Assembly (NCBI RefSeq): GCF_008831285.2
Contig: NC_045139.1
Coordinates: 3,696,704-3,760,703 of the forward strand
DNA length: 64,000 nucleotides
Origin: Nymphaea colorata
Lineage: Eukaryota > Streptophyta > Magnoliopsida > Nymphaeales > Nymphaeaceae
Reading direction: 5' to 3'
The translations under genes and the position numbers were made by a program. Below are positions 1-14,500 of this stretch, in pieces (position 1 is the first letter of the stretch; each line of letters starts with the position of its first letter). The notes under the pieces are model-generated. The model saw only the letters and a program-made list of their open reading frames with translations, was not told the DNA's origin and did not search any database.

Positions 1-66
1 CTGAACCTTTTCTTTCTTAAATATTAATTATATTATCATCTTACTGAAATTAATGTTGTTGAAAAG

Positions 67-498
67 GTGGACAGGTTGAAAGTTCTTGATGTCTCTAATT
101 GTTGGTATATCGAAGCCACACCTGATTTTGCTTGTACCCCTAAACTCGAAAAGTTATTCCTTGATGACTGCAGAAAGCTTCGTGAGGTTCACGAATCAAT
201 TTGTCGCCTTGAGAATTTGACCACCTTAAGTATGAGAAATTGTCAAGCTGTCGAAGAACTACCCCAGATGCATCGACGTTCCATTGCTAACCTTTCCAAA
301 CTTGAGGAACTCAATTTACAAGGTTGTCGAAGGCTTCAATCTCTTCCTCCGCTGCCGTCATCTTTAAAGACATTAATTCTGCAAGGATGCAAGCTGTTGA
401 AAGCTGTTCATGGGTTTCAACATTTGGAATCCATGGAACTATTAGACATGGATGGATGTGAAAAGATCAACTTTACATTGATGAGCAGCCTGTTTAAG
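67..498 (+). CDS. Locus A exon: LRR1b
   Basis: 144 codons of plant-type LRRs (repeated LxxLxxL with cysteine at the repeat turn, for example NLSKLEELNLQGC). The acceptor AG ends at 66 and the donor after 498 leads straight into a (CT)n tract, as at the equivalent borders of loci B and C. The exon is phase 0 at both ends. It is closest to the LRR1b exon of locus C (31349-31777), including the flanking intron, so A and C are recent paralogues. Confidence 0.8.
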
Positions 499-571
499 GT
501 CTCTCTCTCTCTCTCTCTCTTTCACATATATTTTTAGTAGACACATTCATGCTAATAAGAAATCATTGCAG

Positions 572-1536
572 GGAAAGACTTTTAGACATTTAGAGGAGTT
601 AAGCGCTTCCGCAAGTAAAACTCTGACTGAGGATGAAAATTTCTCTTTTATAGTTCCACTTGATTCACCAAGTAACCCATTGCTTCTACAGCAGTTGCAT
701 TGTTATGGGGATGGCAGCAAATCTGGCAGTCTACCTAATATTTACATTAAGGTCTGCGTTAAGGATATGGAAGACAATCTAGTAATCTATGAGACTATAT
801 TTAGCGGTTATCGTGACGTTGACAACGACATCAGTGGGCAATGCAGTTGGTGCTATACTGTTTCTTCTTCAGAATACGATGATATAAACATTTGCCCTGA
901 GCTCTATCGGCCTTGTTCAATATGTGTGTCTACGGTCGATAACTTCCCTCTAATAAGGGTTGATATTCTGCTTAGAAGTGCCCGCAGATGGACCAGAAAT
1001 TATTCAGAAGTGATTCCTGTTGGTGAGAATATAACAAATTCAAGGAGGATCTCTGCCGAGCAAAACCAGCCATTGCCATCAATGTTGTCAGCTGAATATT
1101 TTACATTTGAGTTTGATGTATTGTTCAGATATGTAGAAGAGGATATTCCTACCAAATTTATAAACAACCTATACAAGGCCCTACAACAGCATGGCATCTG
1201 CATATTTAAAGGTGAAGATGCTGAAAGTAAAGGGGAAGAATATTTGCTTAACTGCATTGAAAGATCGGCCATCTGCATACCCATCTTCTCGAAGCGCTTT
1301 CCTCAGTCAAAGTGGCACCTTAAGTCGGTTGCCAAGATGGTAGAATTTAGAAAGTTTATCATACCTGTATACTTTCAAGTCCGTCCTTTAGATATCAGAG
1401 ATCAAAAGGAAGAGTTTGGAACATATTTCTCGCGTCACAAAAATGAAGATCGAAGAGAGATTGTAGAAGATTGGAGAAAAGCATTGGAAGTTGTTGTTAG
1501 ACGATGCCATCACCAATTTATCTACAAAACAAGCAG
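572..1536 (+). CDS. Locus A exon: post-LRR domain plus degenerate TIR2
   Basis: One exon encodes about 170 residues of beta-rich post-LRR sequence and then a TIR-like domain (about 1105-1536) starting FEFDVLFRY. The TIR fold is recognisable from the alternating strands, SKRFPQSKWHL and IIPVYFQVRPLDI. The usual SFRGxDTR motif is lost. The codon where plant TIR NADases carry the catalytic Glu (WCLxE) is Ser here (1325-1327). The exon ends in phase 2 at a GT donor (1537), matching the NB2 acceptor at 2961. Confidence 0.75.
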
Positions 1537-2960
<1,424 letters not shown>

Positions 2961-3939
2961 GTACATGGAAGAACTTATTACCGTCATATGCAATCGAATT
3001 TCAAGCATGCTAAACTCAGTTACATTCAGAATAACACCCCCCTCGTTTGGTGTAAAGGATGTGATAAGAATGTTGGAGAAAGATGGAGACAATGTTTGCA
3101 TGGTTGGAATCTGTGGACAAAGTGGAATGGGGAAGACGACAATTGCAAAAGCCATATATGACCAGCTTTCTCATGACTTTGTTGACAGTGCCTTCATCCC
3201 TTATGTTCGGGCCTTCGAGGAAAGGAAATGGCAGTTTCTAGGACAAAGGGTGCTCATAGTCTTTGATGATGTTGATGGACTTGACAACTTTCAAAGTCGC
3301 GAAACAATCGATCGAGATTTGTTTGGTAAAGGAAGCAAGATAATTGTCCTTGCAAAAGACCAAAAAGACCTCATCAGTTTTGGAGGGAAGGAGGACAACA
3401 TTTATTTTGCCCATGAGCTAAACAACATGCAATCACTTCGGTTCCTTAGTTACTATGCATTTAAAGGTAAGCAACCAACAGCTGAGATTGTTGAATTAGC
3501 AAGGAAGGTGACAGAATTTGTGGGAGGACTGCCATTAGGTCTTGCGGTACTTGGCTCACTCCTTTCGAGTATGAGAACCAAAGAAGAATGGAAAAGCATG
3601 TTGGAAAAATTATCAAGTGCTCCGAATGAAGGTATAGATAAGGTACTTAAAGTAAGCATGGATGCTCTACATCCTAATCAACTACAAATATTTTTTGACA
3701 TAATATGTCGTCTAATTGGGTGTGAAAAGGAGTATGCAACTTATGTGTGGGAGGATTGTGGGTATTCTCCAACTGATGCAATAAAAGTTCTTCAGCAAAG
3801 GGCTCTTATAAGCATCGATGAGATAGGCAGGTTCAGAATGAATGACGAAATTCGAGATATGTGCAGATCGATGGTTGAAAGTGGTGAACTCAAATTTTGG
3901 ATCGAGAATGGTTTACTGGTGGCCTTTCCTGATTGGGAG
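2961..3939 (+). CDS. Locus A exon: second NB-ARC (NB2)
   Basis: 326 codons after a phase-2 acceptor. In order: P-loop GQSGMGKTT, a shortened segment before kinase-2 VLIVFDDVD, RNBS-B with AKD in place of TTR(D), GGLPLGL, and one winged-helix domain ending in MND (3838-3846) instead of MHD. Locus B and C versions are about 90 residues longer because they carry two winged-helix domains. The nucleotide switch may still bind ATP, but the sensor arginine of RNBS-B is missing. The donor at 3940 is followed by intron sequence shared with locus D. Confidence 0.77.
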
Positions 3940-4578
3940 GTACGTATGAAATTGTTCCTGACAAATTCTATTTCACATTTTCAAAGTATTTGGGACCCTA
4001 ATCTGCATGAGATTACCGATTACCTTAGGCCTGGTCAAGGCCAAAAAGGTGGGTCTGGTAAGTCAAACATTTCTTATTTTGCAGTTGAAATTACGCGGCT
4101 TACTGCTGTCTCCTTCGCTTAATCCCTCTGTTGCCTCATAATTAATTGACCAATTCTGCCTACGCCTTATTTTATTTTAGTATCAACTTCTACTTTTTTG
4201 CATGTATTAGTCTTTGAGTTAAATTTATTGAATGAACTTTTAATAAAATGCATAGTACCTTAAGAAAATATACAAGTGAATGAACTGTAGAAGTGCATAG
4301 ACGTACTTTTGGTTCTTAGAAAAAAAAAAAGAAAAAGAAACCTCATTTGTGAAGCATGTGAAAATAGTGAGTAATTAGAAACTATACACAAACAAACAAA
4401 TTTCTTAAAATATATTTGTAAGTTGATGAGTTTCCTGTAGGTCTAATAAATTTGGAAGAACAGATTTCTTAAATAAATTTGTTGGTTGATGAATTTGTTA
4501 ACTCTGATAATTTTGAAATAATTATTTTAGACCTTCATAATTGATCGACAGTAATGCTTTCGCTCACTTTATGTACAG

Positions 4579-4871
4579 GACTGGTGGATCGAAGGTCTTC
4601 ATTCCGACTTTAGTTTGCATTCAAGGACTATACCGATTGAAGCAATGGGTGATCTAAGGGTGCTCCATCTTAGAAATTGCACTGTCAATCACAAAAGCCT
4701 ACAGCCTTTGAAGACTCTTAGATGGCTACGGATGGAAAGGTGTGATGTGGATAGCTGGATATTCGAAGACGGAGGCATCCTTGAGAAACTTTTGTCCTCC
4801 AACTGCACGAATGTGACATGATAAGTCTGGGTAAGGAAGACGTGACCAGTGCAGGCAATAAGCATCAAGAG
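4579..4871 (+). pseudogene. Locus A exon: LRR2a with 1-bp deletion
   Basis: The acceptor after 4578 and donor at 4872 match loci B, C and D. The sequence encodes LRRs (EAMGDLRVLHLRNC). Compared with locus C (GAGAAACTTCTCGTCC) and locus D, locus A reads GAGAAACTTTTGTCC with one base missing. The frame then stops at 4819-4821, about 17 codons before the donor. Confidence 0.72.
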
Positions 4872-5161
4872 GTAAGAGTAGGGTTGTACAACCACTCGAC
4901 CAAACTCAATAAAAGTCCTTCAATCTAGTTTTTTTTTTTTTTTTTTTTTTTGTAATTTTCAAAAGTAAAACCAAGGAAAGTGGTCAAGTCCAATAAAGAG
5001 TTGGTAAACGTGAGCTTAAGCAAGTCGAGCTAGAATTGAGAGTCTATTGACTCAAGGTCAAGCTAACCTTGTACAGGTTGACTCGAGGTGGGCAAGATAT
5101 CAGTCGAGCAAAGTCAAGCTGACCGAGTTCGAGCACAACCCAACTCATGTACAAGAGGTCA

Positions 5162-5213
<52 letters not shown>

Positions 5214-5273
5214 AAATTAGTGCTTATTTGCATTCCATTTCTCTGACTGTAGCAAAAAAATTTTATTCTGTAG

Positions 5274-5888
5274 GTCTTCAAGAAACTGAAGGTCCTAGAG
5301 ATCATATGTTGTAGTGATGTTTATATGGCATCTCAGGATTTCTCACTCATGCCGAACCTAGTGAAGCTGGTGATTGATTTTCCATGGACTTTTGATCAAA
5401 TTCCCATGTCAGTTTGGAGGTTTGGGAAGCTCGAATACCTGAGAATTACAGGGGCAATGGAAAAACTATCCAGTAGTATCAGTAACTTGAGTTCCCTTCA
5501 AACCCTTGACCTTGGAGGATCCTATCAGCTTTATGAATTGCCAAAAGATTTAGGGGATTTGGCAGCCCTAAGAAAACTCATCCTTTGCGACTGTGCATTG
5601 TTTGAGATTCCTAGTTCTGTGGTGCAACTAAACCATCTAAGGACCCTTAACGTCAGTGGCTGTTGGAGTCTTCTCTGTCTGCCACAACTTCCGTCATCTT
5701 TGATCATTCTTGATGCCTCTGAGTGTACCGATTTGAGACAGGTTGCAGATATTTCAAGCCTAAAAGATCTAAGGACTTTGAATCTTGACAGATGTGATGA
5801 ACTTGAAGGTGTACCTGGCCTACAAAATTTAAAATCCCTAACATTTTTAAAGCTGCCATTTCATATTAGTCAGAGCGAGAACCTCTAG
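5274..5888 (+). CDS. Locus A exon: terminal LRR2b
   Basis: 204 codons plus stop, open throughout, starting VFKKLKVLEI after a TAG acceptor and ending HISQSENL. It carries about eight LRRs with NLSSLQTLDLGG and GDLAALRKLIL signatures. The upstream frameshift would put this exon out of frame. Its continued openness suggests the deletion is young, an assembly error, or bypassed by alternative splicing. A (TA)n run (about 5165-5209) lies in the preceding intron. Confidence 0.72.
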   Translation, partial: VFKKLKVLEIICCSDVYMASQDFSLMPNLVKLVIDFPWTFDQIPMSVWRFGKLEYLRITGAMEKLSSSISNLSSLQTLDLGGSYQLYELPKDLGDLAALRKLILCDCALFEIPSSVVQLNHLRTLNVSGCWSLLCLPQLPSSLIILDASECTDLRQVADISSLKDLRTLNLDRCDELEGVPGLQNLKSLTFLKLPFHISQSENL

Positions 5889-6760
5889 AGTAGAATCTTA
5901 CTGGGGGCAGTTGCTTAGTTGCTGGCTGGTTCATTTTAAATTGTTTCATTTTCAAAGACTTCCTAAGAGAAAGACTACTTTTTCCGTCACTTCTGTTTTC
6001 AGGCTTGAAATTTGGGTGGATTAATATGACGTTGCTTGGCTCCATGAACAACCCTCATTTCTGCCACAAATTCCACAATATTCTATGAATTAAGTTTGCC
6101 ACTATTTCAAAGAAGAAAATGAATTAGATGTTAGATTTATGTCCGAGACTGGTTCATCCTTCTTTATCTTGTTCCATTTAGATGGATTTGATGGTCTATT
6201 TTCTGGATAATAATGCATTTGAAGATGGAAATTTTTCACTTGGAAAAGGCTAGTCACGATGCAAACAAAAATGAAAAGTGCTACATTATGCTCGCCAACA
6301 AAGAGCAGTCAAAGAGGAAAACTTGCCAATTATTTAATAAACAATATACTTTGTCTTAGAAATTATTGAATGTATATATATATATATAAGCTTTGATTAA
6401 ATTTCTGTTCATTTGAGAAAAAAATTGTAGTTTGGATGTAGTATATATTGGATAAGAAAGCTGAATTACATAAAGTTTATCGTCCTTAAGTTAACACCAC
6501 TTTTATATATTTCACACTTTGGGTAAGAAATATTGCTTTTGTTGAAAAATTATAAGACCTTTATGTTTGCATTAAAAATGAAATAAAAAATAAAACAAGT
6601 TTGTAAGCTTTACTCCTTGACCAACCACATTTTAGATTGTTAGTAAAAGGGTAGAACACAAACGTAAAGTTCTCAATATAAAACTTCATTTATGAATTAG
6701 AGGAAATTAAAGAAGGAAAGGAGTAGGAAATTGGAAGTTCTGCTCCTCCCTGGACCACAT
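5889..6760 (+). other. 3' flank shared by all receptor copies
   Basis: No gene seen. This AT-rich segment is repeated with modest divergence after the stop codons of B (20916 on), B2 (25582 on), C (about 42958-43310) and D (51960-52800). It probably contains the 3' UTR and polyadenylation region. It also shows that the duplicated units include downstream DNA. Confidence 0.6.
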
Positions 6761-9700
6761 CGTAAACTTAAAAATTAAAAAAAAAAAAAAAACTATGCAA
6801 AGAAATTGTTTCTATGTTAGAAATTAAAGAAAATAAAAGATAGGAAGGAATTGATGAAAATGAAAAAAAAAATTATAAAAGTGCCTTCAAGTTTTGAGTA
6901 TCCTTTAAAAACGGACTCAACTTTGGAAATATTCTGCACGACCGCCTAACATTTGCAAATACGTTCACCATAGGAAATAAACTTTGTTTCAAATGATGTA
7001 CAGATTAAGACAACACCTTAGGAAAAACTCCATCGGCTTGATGAAAGCGGCAAAGCTGGCTTCTTCTGAGTGCGAGATGATCATCACTCTCGAACTCATT
7101 AGGTCCAGAAGGAGGCGAGCCCACATGGCCCTCGTACTCATGTTTCGCTTGTGAACTGCTTGCTTAACATACTACGCTGGTTTTCTCAAAGTACGAGAAG
7201 ATCACCACTCTCGAAAGGAGGCGAGTCTCACATGGCCGTTGTACTCATGTTTGCCTTGCAGACTGCTTGCTTAACATGCTACTCACGTTTATCGGCATAC
7301 GATAACACTTCAATATGCATAAATATATCATTTACCTTCTTCAATTATGTAACCAATCCCTTCCCAACTCTTCAATTGTTATGGAAGATTGTTTCATCAG
7401 GATGTCAGCCTTCCTACTTGGCCCTAGGGTTATCCACACACAAGCAGAGTCGAGCTCAAGTTGGGCCAGCTCAAGGTTGACTCTAAGAAAACTTGACTTT
7501 GAGCTCCGTTGAACTCAAGTCCAGCCAGTTCCATGGAACTTTGATTCCGTACATTCCATATCCCATGCATACCTATGTCACAAATGTACTTGTCTTATGA
7601 TGATTATATCCTTTATGCTTTTGTTAAAGAGAACAATCCGCCACCTATTTTACCATACTAAATCATCCAATAGTAGCAATAATTTATATGACCGTCGCTC
7701 AACAATGACATTTTTTCTTTTCATTATTAGGGTTAAACCCCGTTTTAGACATTTTGCCTCTAAAATGTTATTCAAGGCATGTTTGAATGATGGTCAACAC
7801 TGGATTTTGTGAAAATTTTATGGGCTGATCTAAGATCCCTTTCGTGTGGGTTTACAATGTAAAGAAACACTGATTTTACTTCTAACTTGGAAAGTAAGAT
7901 TTGAGATCCTCATTTTTATGGCGAAGAACCTCATATTTGAGATCAGTTGGAAGGGCGTGACTTTTGATCCATGGATCTGACATTCTCAATGACCTTGATG
8001 TCAAATTTACGGTTATCAAACGACCCTAAGGGTGTGAATAACTAGATTTCTCCCTCATATTTTGGTAAAAAACGTCGTTCTGGTTTGGTCACGTAAACAT
8101 ACAAACAATGTTTCAATAATTGGTTAGACAATTGTTAGTAAAACGCATCCAAATCTGAGAAAACACCAAAGAAGAAAGAGGGACTGGGCAGCCGGAAATC
8201 CACCACAACTCTCCCCGCCGGTATTACGAAGCAGGAAAACGAAGAACAAAAAAAAAGGGGGGGAAAAAGGCAATCGAAGAGTCCCAATTCTAATTCCAGT
8301 TCTCAACTTAAACCGATCAAAAAAGTGAATTAAGAAAAAGCTGATCGACAGAAGCAGCTCGATGATGGAACCAACAAATCAATAACCCTTTTCTCTCTCT
8401 CTTTATATTACAAATAGTTCTCAGACGATTAATCTCCCTACTTTTCCTTCCCCTTCTTTCTATCTCCCTTTCCTCAATCAACGGCCCGTTTCCTCTTATT
8501 GTTGCTTCGACCAGTTTCTTTGCTATTGTAACGTTTTTCTCCTTATCAGACATTATAACGTTATATACACAGCGAACTTTTCTGTTCCCAATTATGATAC
8601 ATTGGCCTTCGATGTCAAAATGATGCAATATTATTTTACTTGCACATTGATACTTCTTTTCCTACTACTTTTACATATACGTGCACCTTAATGTTTGAAA
8701 CTTAGATTAAAGAGCGCCTCTTAACAGGAAATTTCTAGCTCCACTGCTGTACAGCCAAATAGTGAAAGAGGTAGCGAAATAGGTGAAACTTTGTCCTAGG
8801 CAATACAGGGTTGGACAGATTCTGACCATTAAATTATTGAAACTACTCCAGCTTATCTGTTGACTGCCATCAATTTGAAGGTGCTAAATCCAGCTTATCA
8901 AGTTAGGCAGCCAAATCTGGGTCGGTTAAAAAAAACTGTTAATTGCCTTATTTTCTTGAAGTTGTTTGCAAAATAAATGGAGAACAAAAGGATCTTGGAG
9001 AAAGATTGAATAGTAATCTTGATTTTCTCATATTCCTCTTTAATTGGTTTAACTCGTTTAATTTCTACTCAGCTCGTTGATTGCTACTCTCATTATATTT
9101 CGGTATTCGTTATGTAGTCCAGCCGAGTCCAGTTCTTACAACTAGAACTCGAATCGTTTTACATTTTGGACATATATTTGAACTGAGCTCGACTCGATTA
9201 ACTTTTAAATAAGTCAACCTCAAGTCGAGTTCACCAAGTTCAGAAAGTTTTTAGTTTTTTTTGGTTGTTCTTTTTAAGTTACCTTTGCATGTTAAAAGGC
9301 TCTCGCTCGCTGGACGGATTTTTCAGTAAAACACATTTCTCTCTCTCTCCTTCTTCGACTCTGCATTCTCTTCATCCATGCTTGCCAACTCCCTGACCAA
9401 GCATAAATCGAGATCTACTCTTAAAAATCCAAAATATGTTTTCCTAACAAGTTGGACTCATATTTAAATTTATTTCAACAACTAATTAAATTTGTCTTTC
9501 TAAAACAAGCTTGTCCAAAAGCAGGATCACTAAGCAGAGCATAAAGTAGATTCAGATGTAGAAAATACCATTTAAAAGTAAAAGAGTGTAAAAATGCGAG
9601 TTTTGTTGTAAACCGAGCAAAGCGTATTTGACATATCCTTTAAAAACCCTCATTTTAAAATTTAAACCATGCAAACTTCTTAAAGCTTCAGCGTAAAGGT

Positions 9701-10739
9701 CACAAGCCTCATGGTACAATCAGTTTTCTGAAAATATACAAATTATGGTAAAAACATGGGTTGTTTTGTAAATTAATTAATAAGGACATAACGACTTCAC
9801 CATCAAACGAAGCCCTCATTCCCGTCTGTCCTCACTCTCTCCTCTCATATTTCAGACTTAGGCTGCATTAAAGGTGTATTTTGGGCGATCCTAGTTAAAC
9901 AAATTAAAGATCCCAGTAACATGAATTTAATACATGTTAAAAACCTTGAATTTAAGGTCGGATGAAGAAGGTCCGATTTTAAATTCATAAAAATTTGAAA
10001 GCCTAAAGATCTCCGATTTAAAACAAACACAAATATAATTCATAGATTTGCATTGACATCTCTCTCTCTCAAACTTTAGGCAAAGCCGGCTTCTAACATT
10101 CATGCTCACGTTTGACAGAGTTAGATGTAGCATTATCTTCTTACTTTAATAGCTTTAATCCGAAAGCAGTTTCTAGGGAATTTCTTTTAAAAGTTGAGTA
10201 CCTATTTGTCGGTGCTTAAAGTTGAGTGCTAATTTATTATTAGTCTAAAAGTTAGATAGTTTTTTGTGTTTTTCTTAATCGTAGAGTGGATGGGATGTGT
10301 GGCAGTTGTACCAATTGTTGATTATCCTAACTAGTGCACACTAATTAAGCGTCATGCCTTACCTCACCTTTGGCTAATTATTGAACATGATTAATTATAA
10401 TGGCAAGGAAAGCAATCCTACATCCGACTCTTACCAGATTGCATTTTATCTGTATTATTAATATGGGAATTAGTGTCAAATGGTTGGCTGAAACACTAGG
10501 CGGGGAAATAAGCCATCCACACGTTTTAGTTAGTAATTTAGTAACCTATAATTGTCACAAATTTGATTATGTAGTAAAGTTATAATATTTAAAAAATTAT
10601 TTATAGATTATGTTAATAAGTTTTCTGAAAAGACTCCCTTAACATTAGATTTCTTTTATTTAACCACCTGTTTAAATGAAAAAAAAAAGGAACTAAAGAA
10701 ATTTCTCTTATTTTATTAACTCGATCACTTCCTTATTTT
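6761..10739. other. Intergenic spacer between loci A and B
   Basis: No convincing gene; the short open frames have no recognisable domains. A segment near 7110-7175 is repeated about 105 bp later (7215-7280), and a related block recurs downstream of B2 near 26500-26720, marking the duplication. Degenerate GAGCTCGACTC-type words occur at 7440-7530 and 9120-9240. The interval 10540-10740 is related to 43840-43990. Confidence 0.5.
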
Positions 10740-11027
10740 GCTCAAAGGTCGTCTCACTTCATCTGCTGTTGCTGCTCAAAGCTCGAAGAGAGCCTCCCTT
10801 TGATCTCCTGTGGTGAACGATTTTCCCCGCTTCCCTCTCTGTGTTCCGCGGGGACTGGCCTTTTACATAGTGGGATCATCTTCGTGCACCCTTTGGAGAT
10901 TGATTTGGAGATCACTGCTTAGGACTGTCTAAACTTGCAGGTTTTTGGGGCGACTTGTGAGAAGCGTCTTAGGGTACTTTGGAAACAAGAGGTTTTTTCT
11001 AATTGCTTTCATCGTGTGGGGAGGAAG
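10740..11027 (+). promoter_or_regulatory. Probable leader/promoter-proximal region of locus B
   Basis: Base composition changes from AT-rich spacer to C/T-rich and more GC-rich DNA just before the locus B start codon, as expected for a plant 5' leader. There is no in-frame ATG with a better claim than 11028. No firm TATA box or other element could be assigned. Confidence 0.3.
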
Positions 11028-11575
11028 ATGTCCCTATATTCTTCAAATAGAAAGAGGACTAGGGAGGACGAAGCAGGGCCTTCTAGTGCTGCATCGTCTT
11101 CTAATGGTGGTGGCTTTGATTTCGACGTGTTTTTGAGCTTCAGGGGGAAGGACACAAGGGGCCGCTTCACTAGCCATCTTTATAAGGAGCTGAACCAGCG
11201 GGGCATATCTGCCTTCATCGACAGTGAGGGCCTGCGGAAGGGTGAAAAAATAAGCGAGCTCTTCCCATACATGGAAGCAACCCAGGTTTTTGTGCCTGTG
11301 TTGTCCAAGAACTACGCCGAGTCTAAATGGTGTCTACTGGAGGCTGCCAAGATGTTGGAACTTCACAAAGCTGATGAGGAGAATAGGTGGATTATACCTG
11401 TCTTCCTTGATGTTGCTCCTTCTGACATCAAAGATGATAGTGGATCCTTACAAGCTTCTATTACAGAATGCCAGAAGAAAAGTAAATTAGACAAGGAAAA
11501 GGCAGAAAAGTATAGATGTGTCTTGAGAACCCTTGGGCAAATTGCTGGATATAGTCTCATAACTGATGCAAACGG
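11028..11575 (+). CDS. Locus B exon 1: TIR1 domain
   Basis: The start is the ATG at 11028 (context GAAGATGTCC), giving a short Ser/Arg-rich leader. The TIR domain begins FDFDVFLSFRGKDTR. SKNYAESKWCLLEAAKM contains the expected catalytic Glu (codon 11340-11342, residue 105), and IIPVFLDVAPSDIKDD follows. This is a normal TIR of NADase type. The exon ends in phase 2 before GTACGA. Its frame continues upstream to 10935 without a stop, but 11028 gives the more usual leader length. Confidence 0.88.
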
Positions 11576-14500
11576 GTACGATGAGTATGCGCGAGCACTA
11601 TCGACGCAGAAGCATCAATACCTTATTCTTTTGCTTCCAATCCGACGGTCTTCAATAATACCGTGCGATTGCTTTATGACTTTATCATATAAAATATTGT
11701 TGTCTCCATTACGCAGAAGCATCAATACCTTATTCTTTTGCTTCCAATCCGACGGTCTACAATAATACCGTGCGATTGTTTTATGACTTTCTCATATACA
11801 ATATTGTTGTCTCCATTGAGCTTTTTGTTCTTTCATTGATTCATTATGTTTTCTCTAGTTAGTACCTCATTATTTGGTGCCATAAATAGCTTATGGCAAC
11901 CTGCAGGGATGAAGCAAAATTCTGCACCATGATATGTGATCGGATTTCTGGCATATTGAAGCGGATACCATTTGGTATGCAACCTATTGGGATTGATTAT
12001 CAAATAAATGAGGTGATGAACATGTTGGATGGAGAACCGAATGGCATTTCCGTAGTTGGAATTTGTGGAAAAGGTGGTATCGGGAAGACAACGATTGCAA
12101 TGACCATCTTCGATAAGCTCTCTCGAGAATTTAGATATAGCAGCTTTATCTCAGATGTCAGGGAAACAGCGAAGGAGCACAAGGACCTTCGCTGGCTACA
12201 AGCCAAGCTTATCTCTGATATCTCAAACGAGAAAAGTGTAACCATAGACATGGTTGACAGAGGGATTGGAAAAATAAGAGAAAAACTTGGACACAGGACG
12301 GTCCTCATAGTTCTGGATGATATTGATGACGCTGAACAACTTGATGCATTAATAGGTGACCAAGTACATATGAAACGAGAGCATTTGTTCGGCGCAGGAA
12401 GTAAGATCATTGTCACTACAAGAAGCAGGGATGTACTGATTGCTCATGGTTTCAGTATATATTGTCCCAAGGAGCTAGAATATCAACAATCACTTAAATT
12501 GTTTTGCCTTCATGCATTTAAGGTTAAGCCACCAACATCGGAGTTTCTTGACTTATCAGAGAAGATTGTCAAAGTTGCAGGGGGTTTGCCATTAGCTCTG
12601 AAAGTGTTTGGGTCACATTTTTGCTCATTAAATGGAGTTAAAAAAGTATGGGAGGTTGAGTTGGGAAAACTGCAAAAACATTCACATAAAAAGGTTATTA
12701 AAAGACTGAAAATAAGCTACGATGGATTGGATTTTTCAGAGAAGTATGCATTCTTAGATATAGCATGTTTCCTCATTGGGTCAACTAAACAGCAAGCATT
12801 ATGCATGTGGGAAGAATGCTATGCTGCAGATAGTGCAATTAATGTTCTCGAAAGCAAGTCGCTTATCAGTATCGATGTTGACAATAAGATCAGAATGCAT
12901 GATCAAATTCAAGATATGGGAAGATGGATAGTAAAAAATGCAGGAAATCTCAATCCTTACATGTACAGTAGACTTTGGGAAAGGGAGGACGTGTACAAGG
13001 TACTAAAGGTTGCCAAGGTATGGCCTGATTTTTTTCTGATTTTGTTTCGGTCATAGCATTGACCTTGTAACTAATATTGTGACTCTTGGTAAGCTGAGGC
13101 AATAAAGGAGTAATCTTAGTTTATTGATGTCAATTTGGTCTAACTCCACAATTTGGTCCAAGGTCATTTATCAATTATCAAGCCTTGAACTAAACCATTT
13201 ACCTTGTGATTAGCACATTATTTCCAACATTTATTTTACTAAATTCAACTCATAGTGTTATTCAGCAAACTCTTGGAGTCTTGTTTAGTTTGTCTTCACA
13301 TGTTCTACTTTTAACTTTTTGCCATTATATGTTGACCACCATAGGAAGGTTAATCAAATTCTAAGGCAATAGTTTCTCTATGGTTTTTTGCATAATTTTG
13401 TCTCAACAGCATTATGATTATGTCTTGTTTGCTTAGATATAAGGTCCTTATTGAATTTAATGTCGTTTTACACCATGAGATGTAAAGGGATTCCTATGGA
13501 CAGTTCAGTGTAATGTTCAAATGTTGAGATGGACTCTGTGACCAAGTATTTTCTCCAAGTTAGCTTGTATTGACTCGAAAAACCAAACATTTTTGCATAG
13601 TTTGGTGCCTGATTTTTATGATTTATCTTTTGTTTTCACATTCTTTTTCCATCGTAGATAGGGACATATGACTCTTCCAAAACATTTTTTGAGAATCTGA
13701 TTTTGCCTTTTATTTGACAGACTTATGTTACAATTATTCTGATTAATAGATGCTCTCAACAAGAACCCTTGTTATGTATTTACTGACGAATGTAAACAGA
13801 ACATCCCACCTTCCACAGGTCAGGATTGGACAATACTCTCTTATAATTTTGTTCAATCATTCTAGGACCTTAAAACTAAAACTTGCATGCCTCAGCATTG
13901 CTTAACATTCAATTAATGATTATATTATACATATACACACACACACACATACACACAAACACACACACATATACATGCACACATGTATATACAAGTTTCT
14001 ACATATATATATATGTATTGTCTGCTGATAACGTCATGAAAGACGGAATTGTTAAAGATACCAAATTGCTTGTCTAACAAAGTCTTGTTTTTTTCTATAG
14101 AGAAATAATTCAGTGGAAGGTATTGTTCTCAATACAGAAGAGGAATGTGGTACTGATTTGGTCGGCACTAAAGCATTTAAGGACATGTCCAACTTAAGAT
14201 TACTGCGTCTCAATTTTGTTAGCTTCCAGGAGTTTGACATTACTGACTTTCCTGAAGGACTAAAATGGCTAGAATGGAAGGGATGTGAGATGGAGACTCT
14301 GTTTTTTGATCATAGGTTTAACAACCTTGTTATCCTTAATCTATCACGAAGCAACATCATGCAACTACAATGGGGACAAAAGGTTAGATTGCTAACACAA
14401 GTTGCCACTCCTTTGACTTTAAAATTTAGGTTGCATATCTTAACCTTACTATAATAGTTTTTGCCAGCAGTTTTATAGACTGAAGGTCCTTGATCTTTCA

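Noticed and set aside
7151-7812. Short plus-strand open frames in the A-B spacer
   Set aside because: No conserved domain or homologous frame in the duplicated block near 26500; the frames are not preserved between copies.
12000-12416. Minus-strand 138-codon frame opposite NB1
   Set aside because: Shadow of the NB-ARC exon; no domain of its own.
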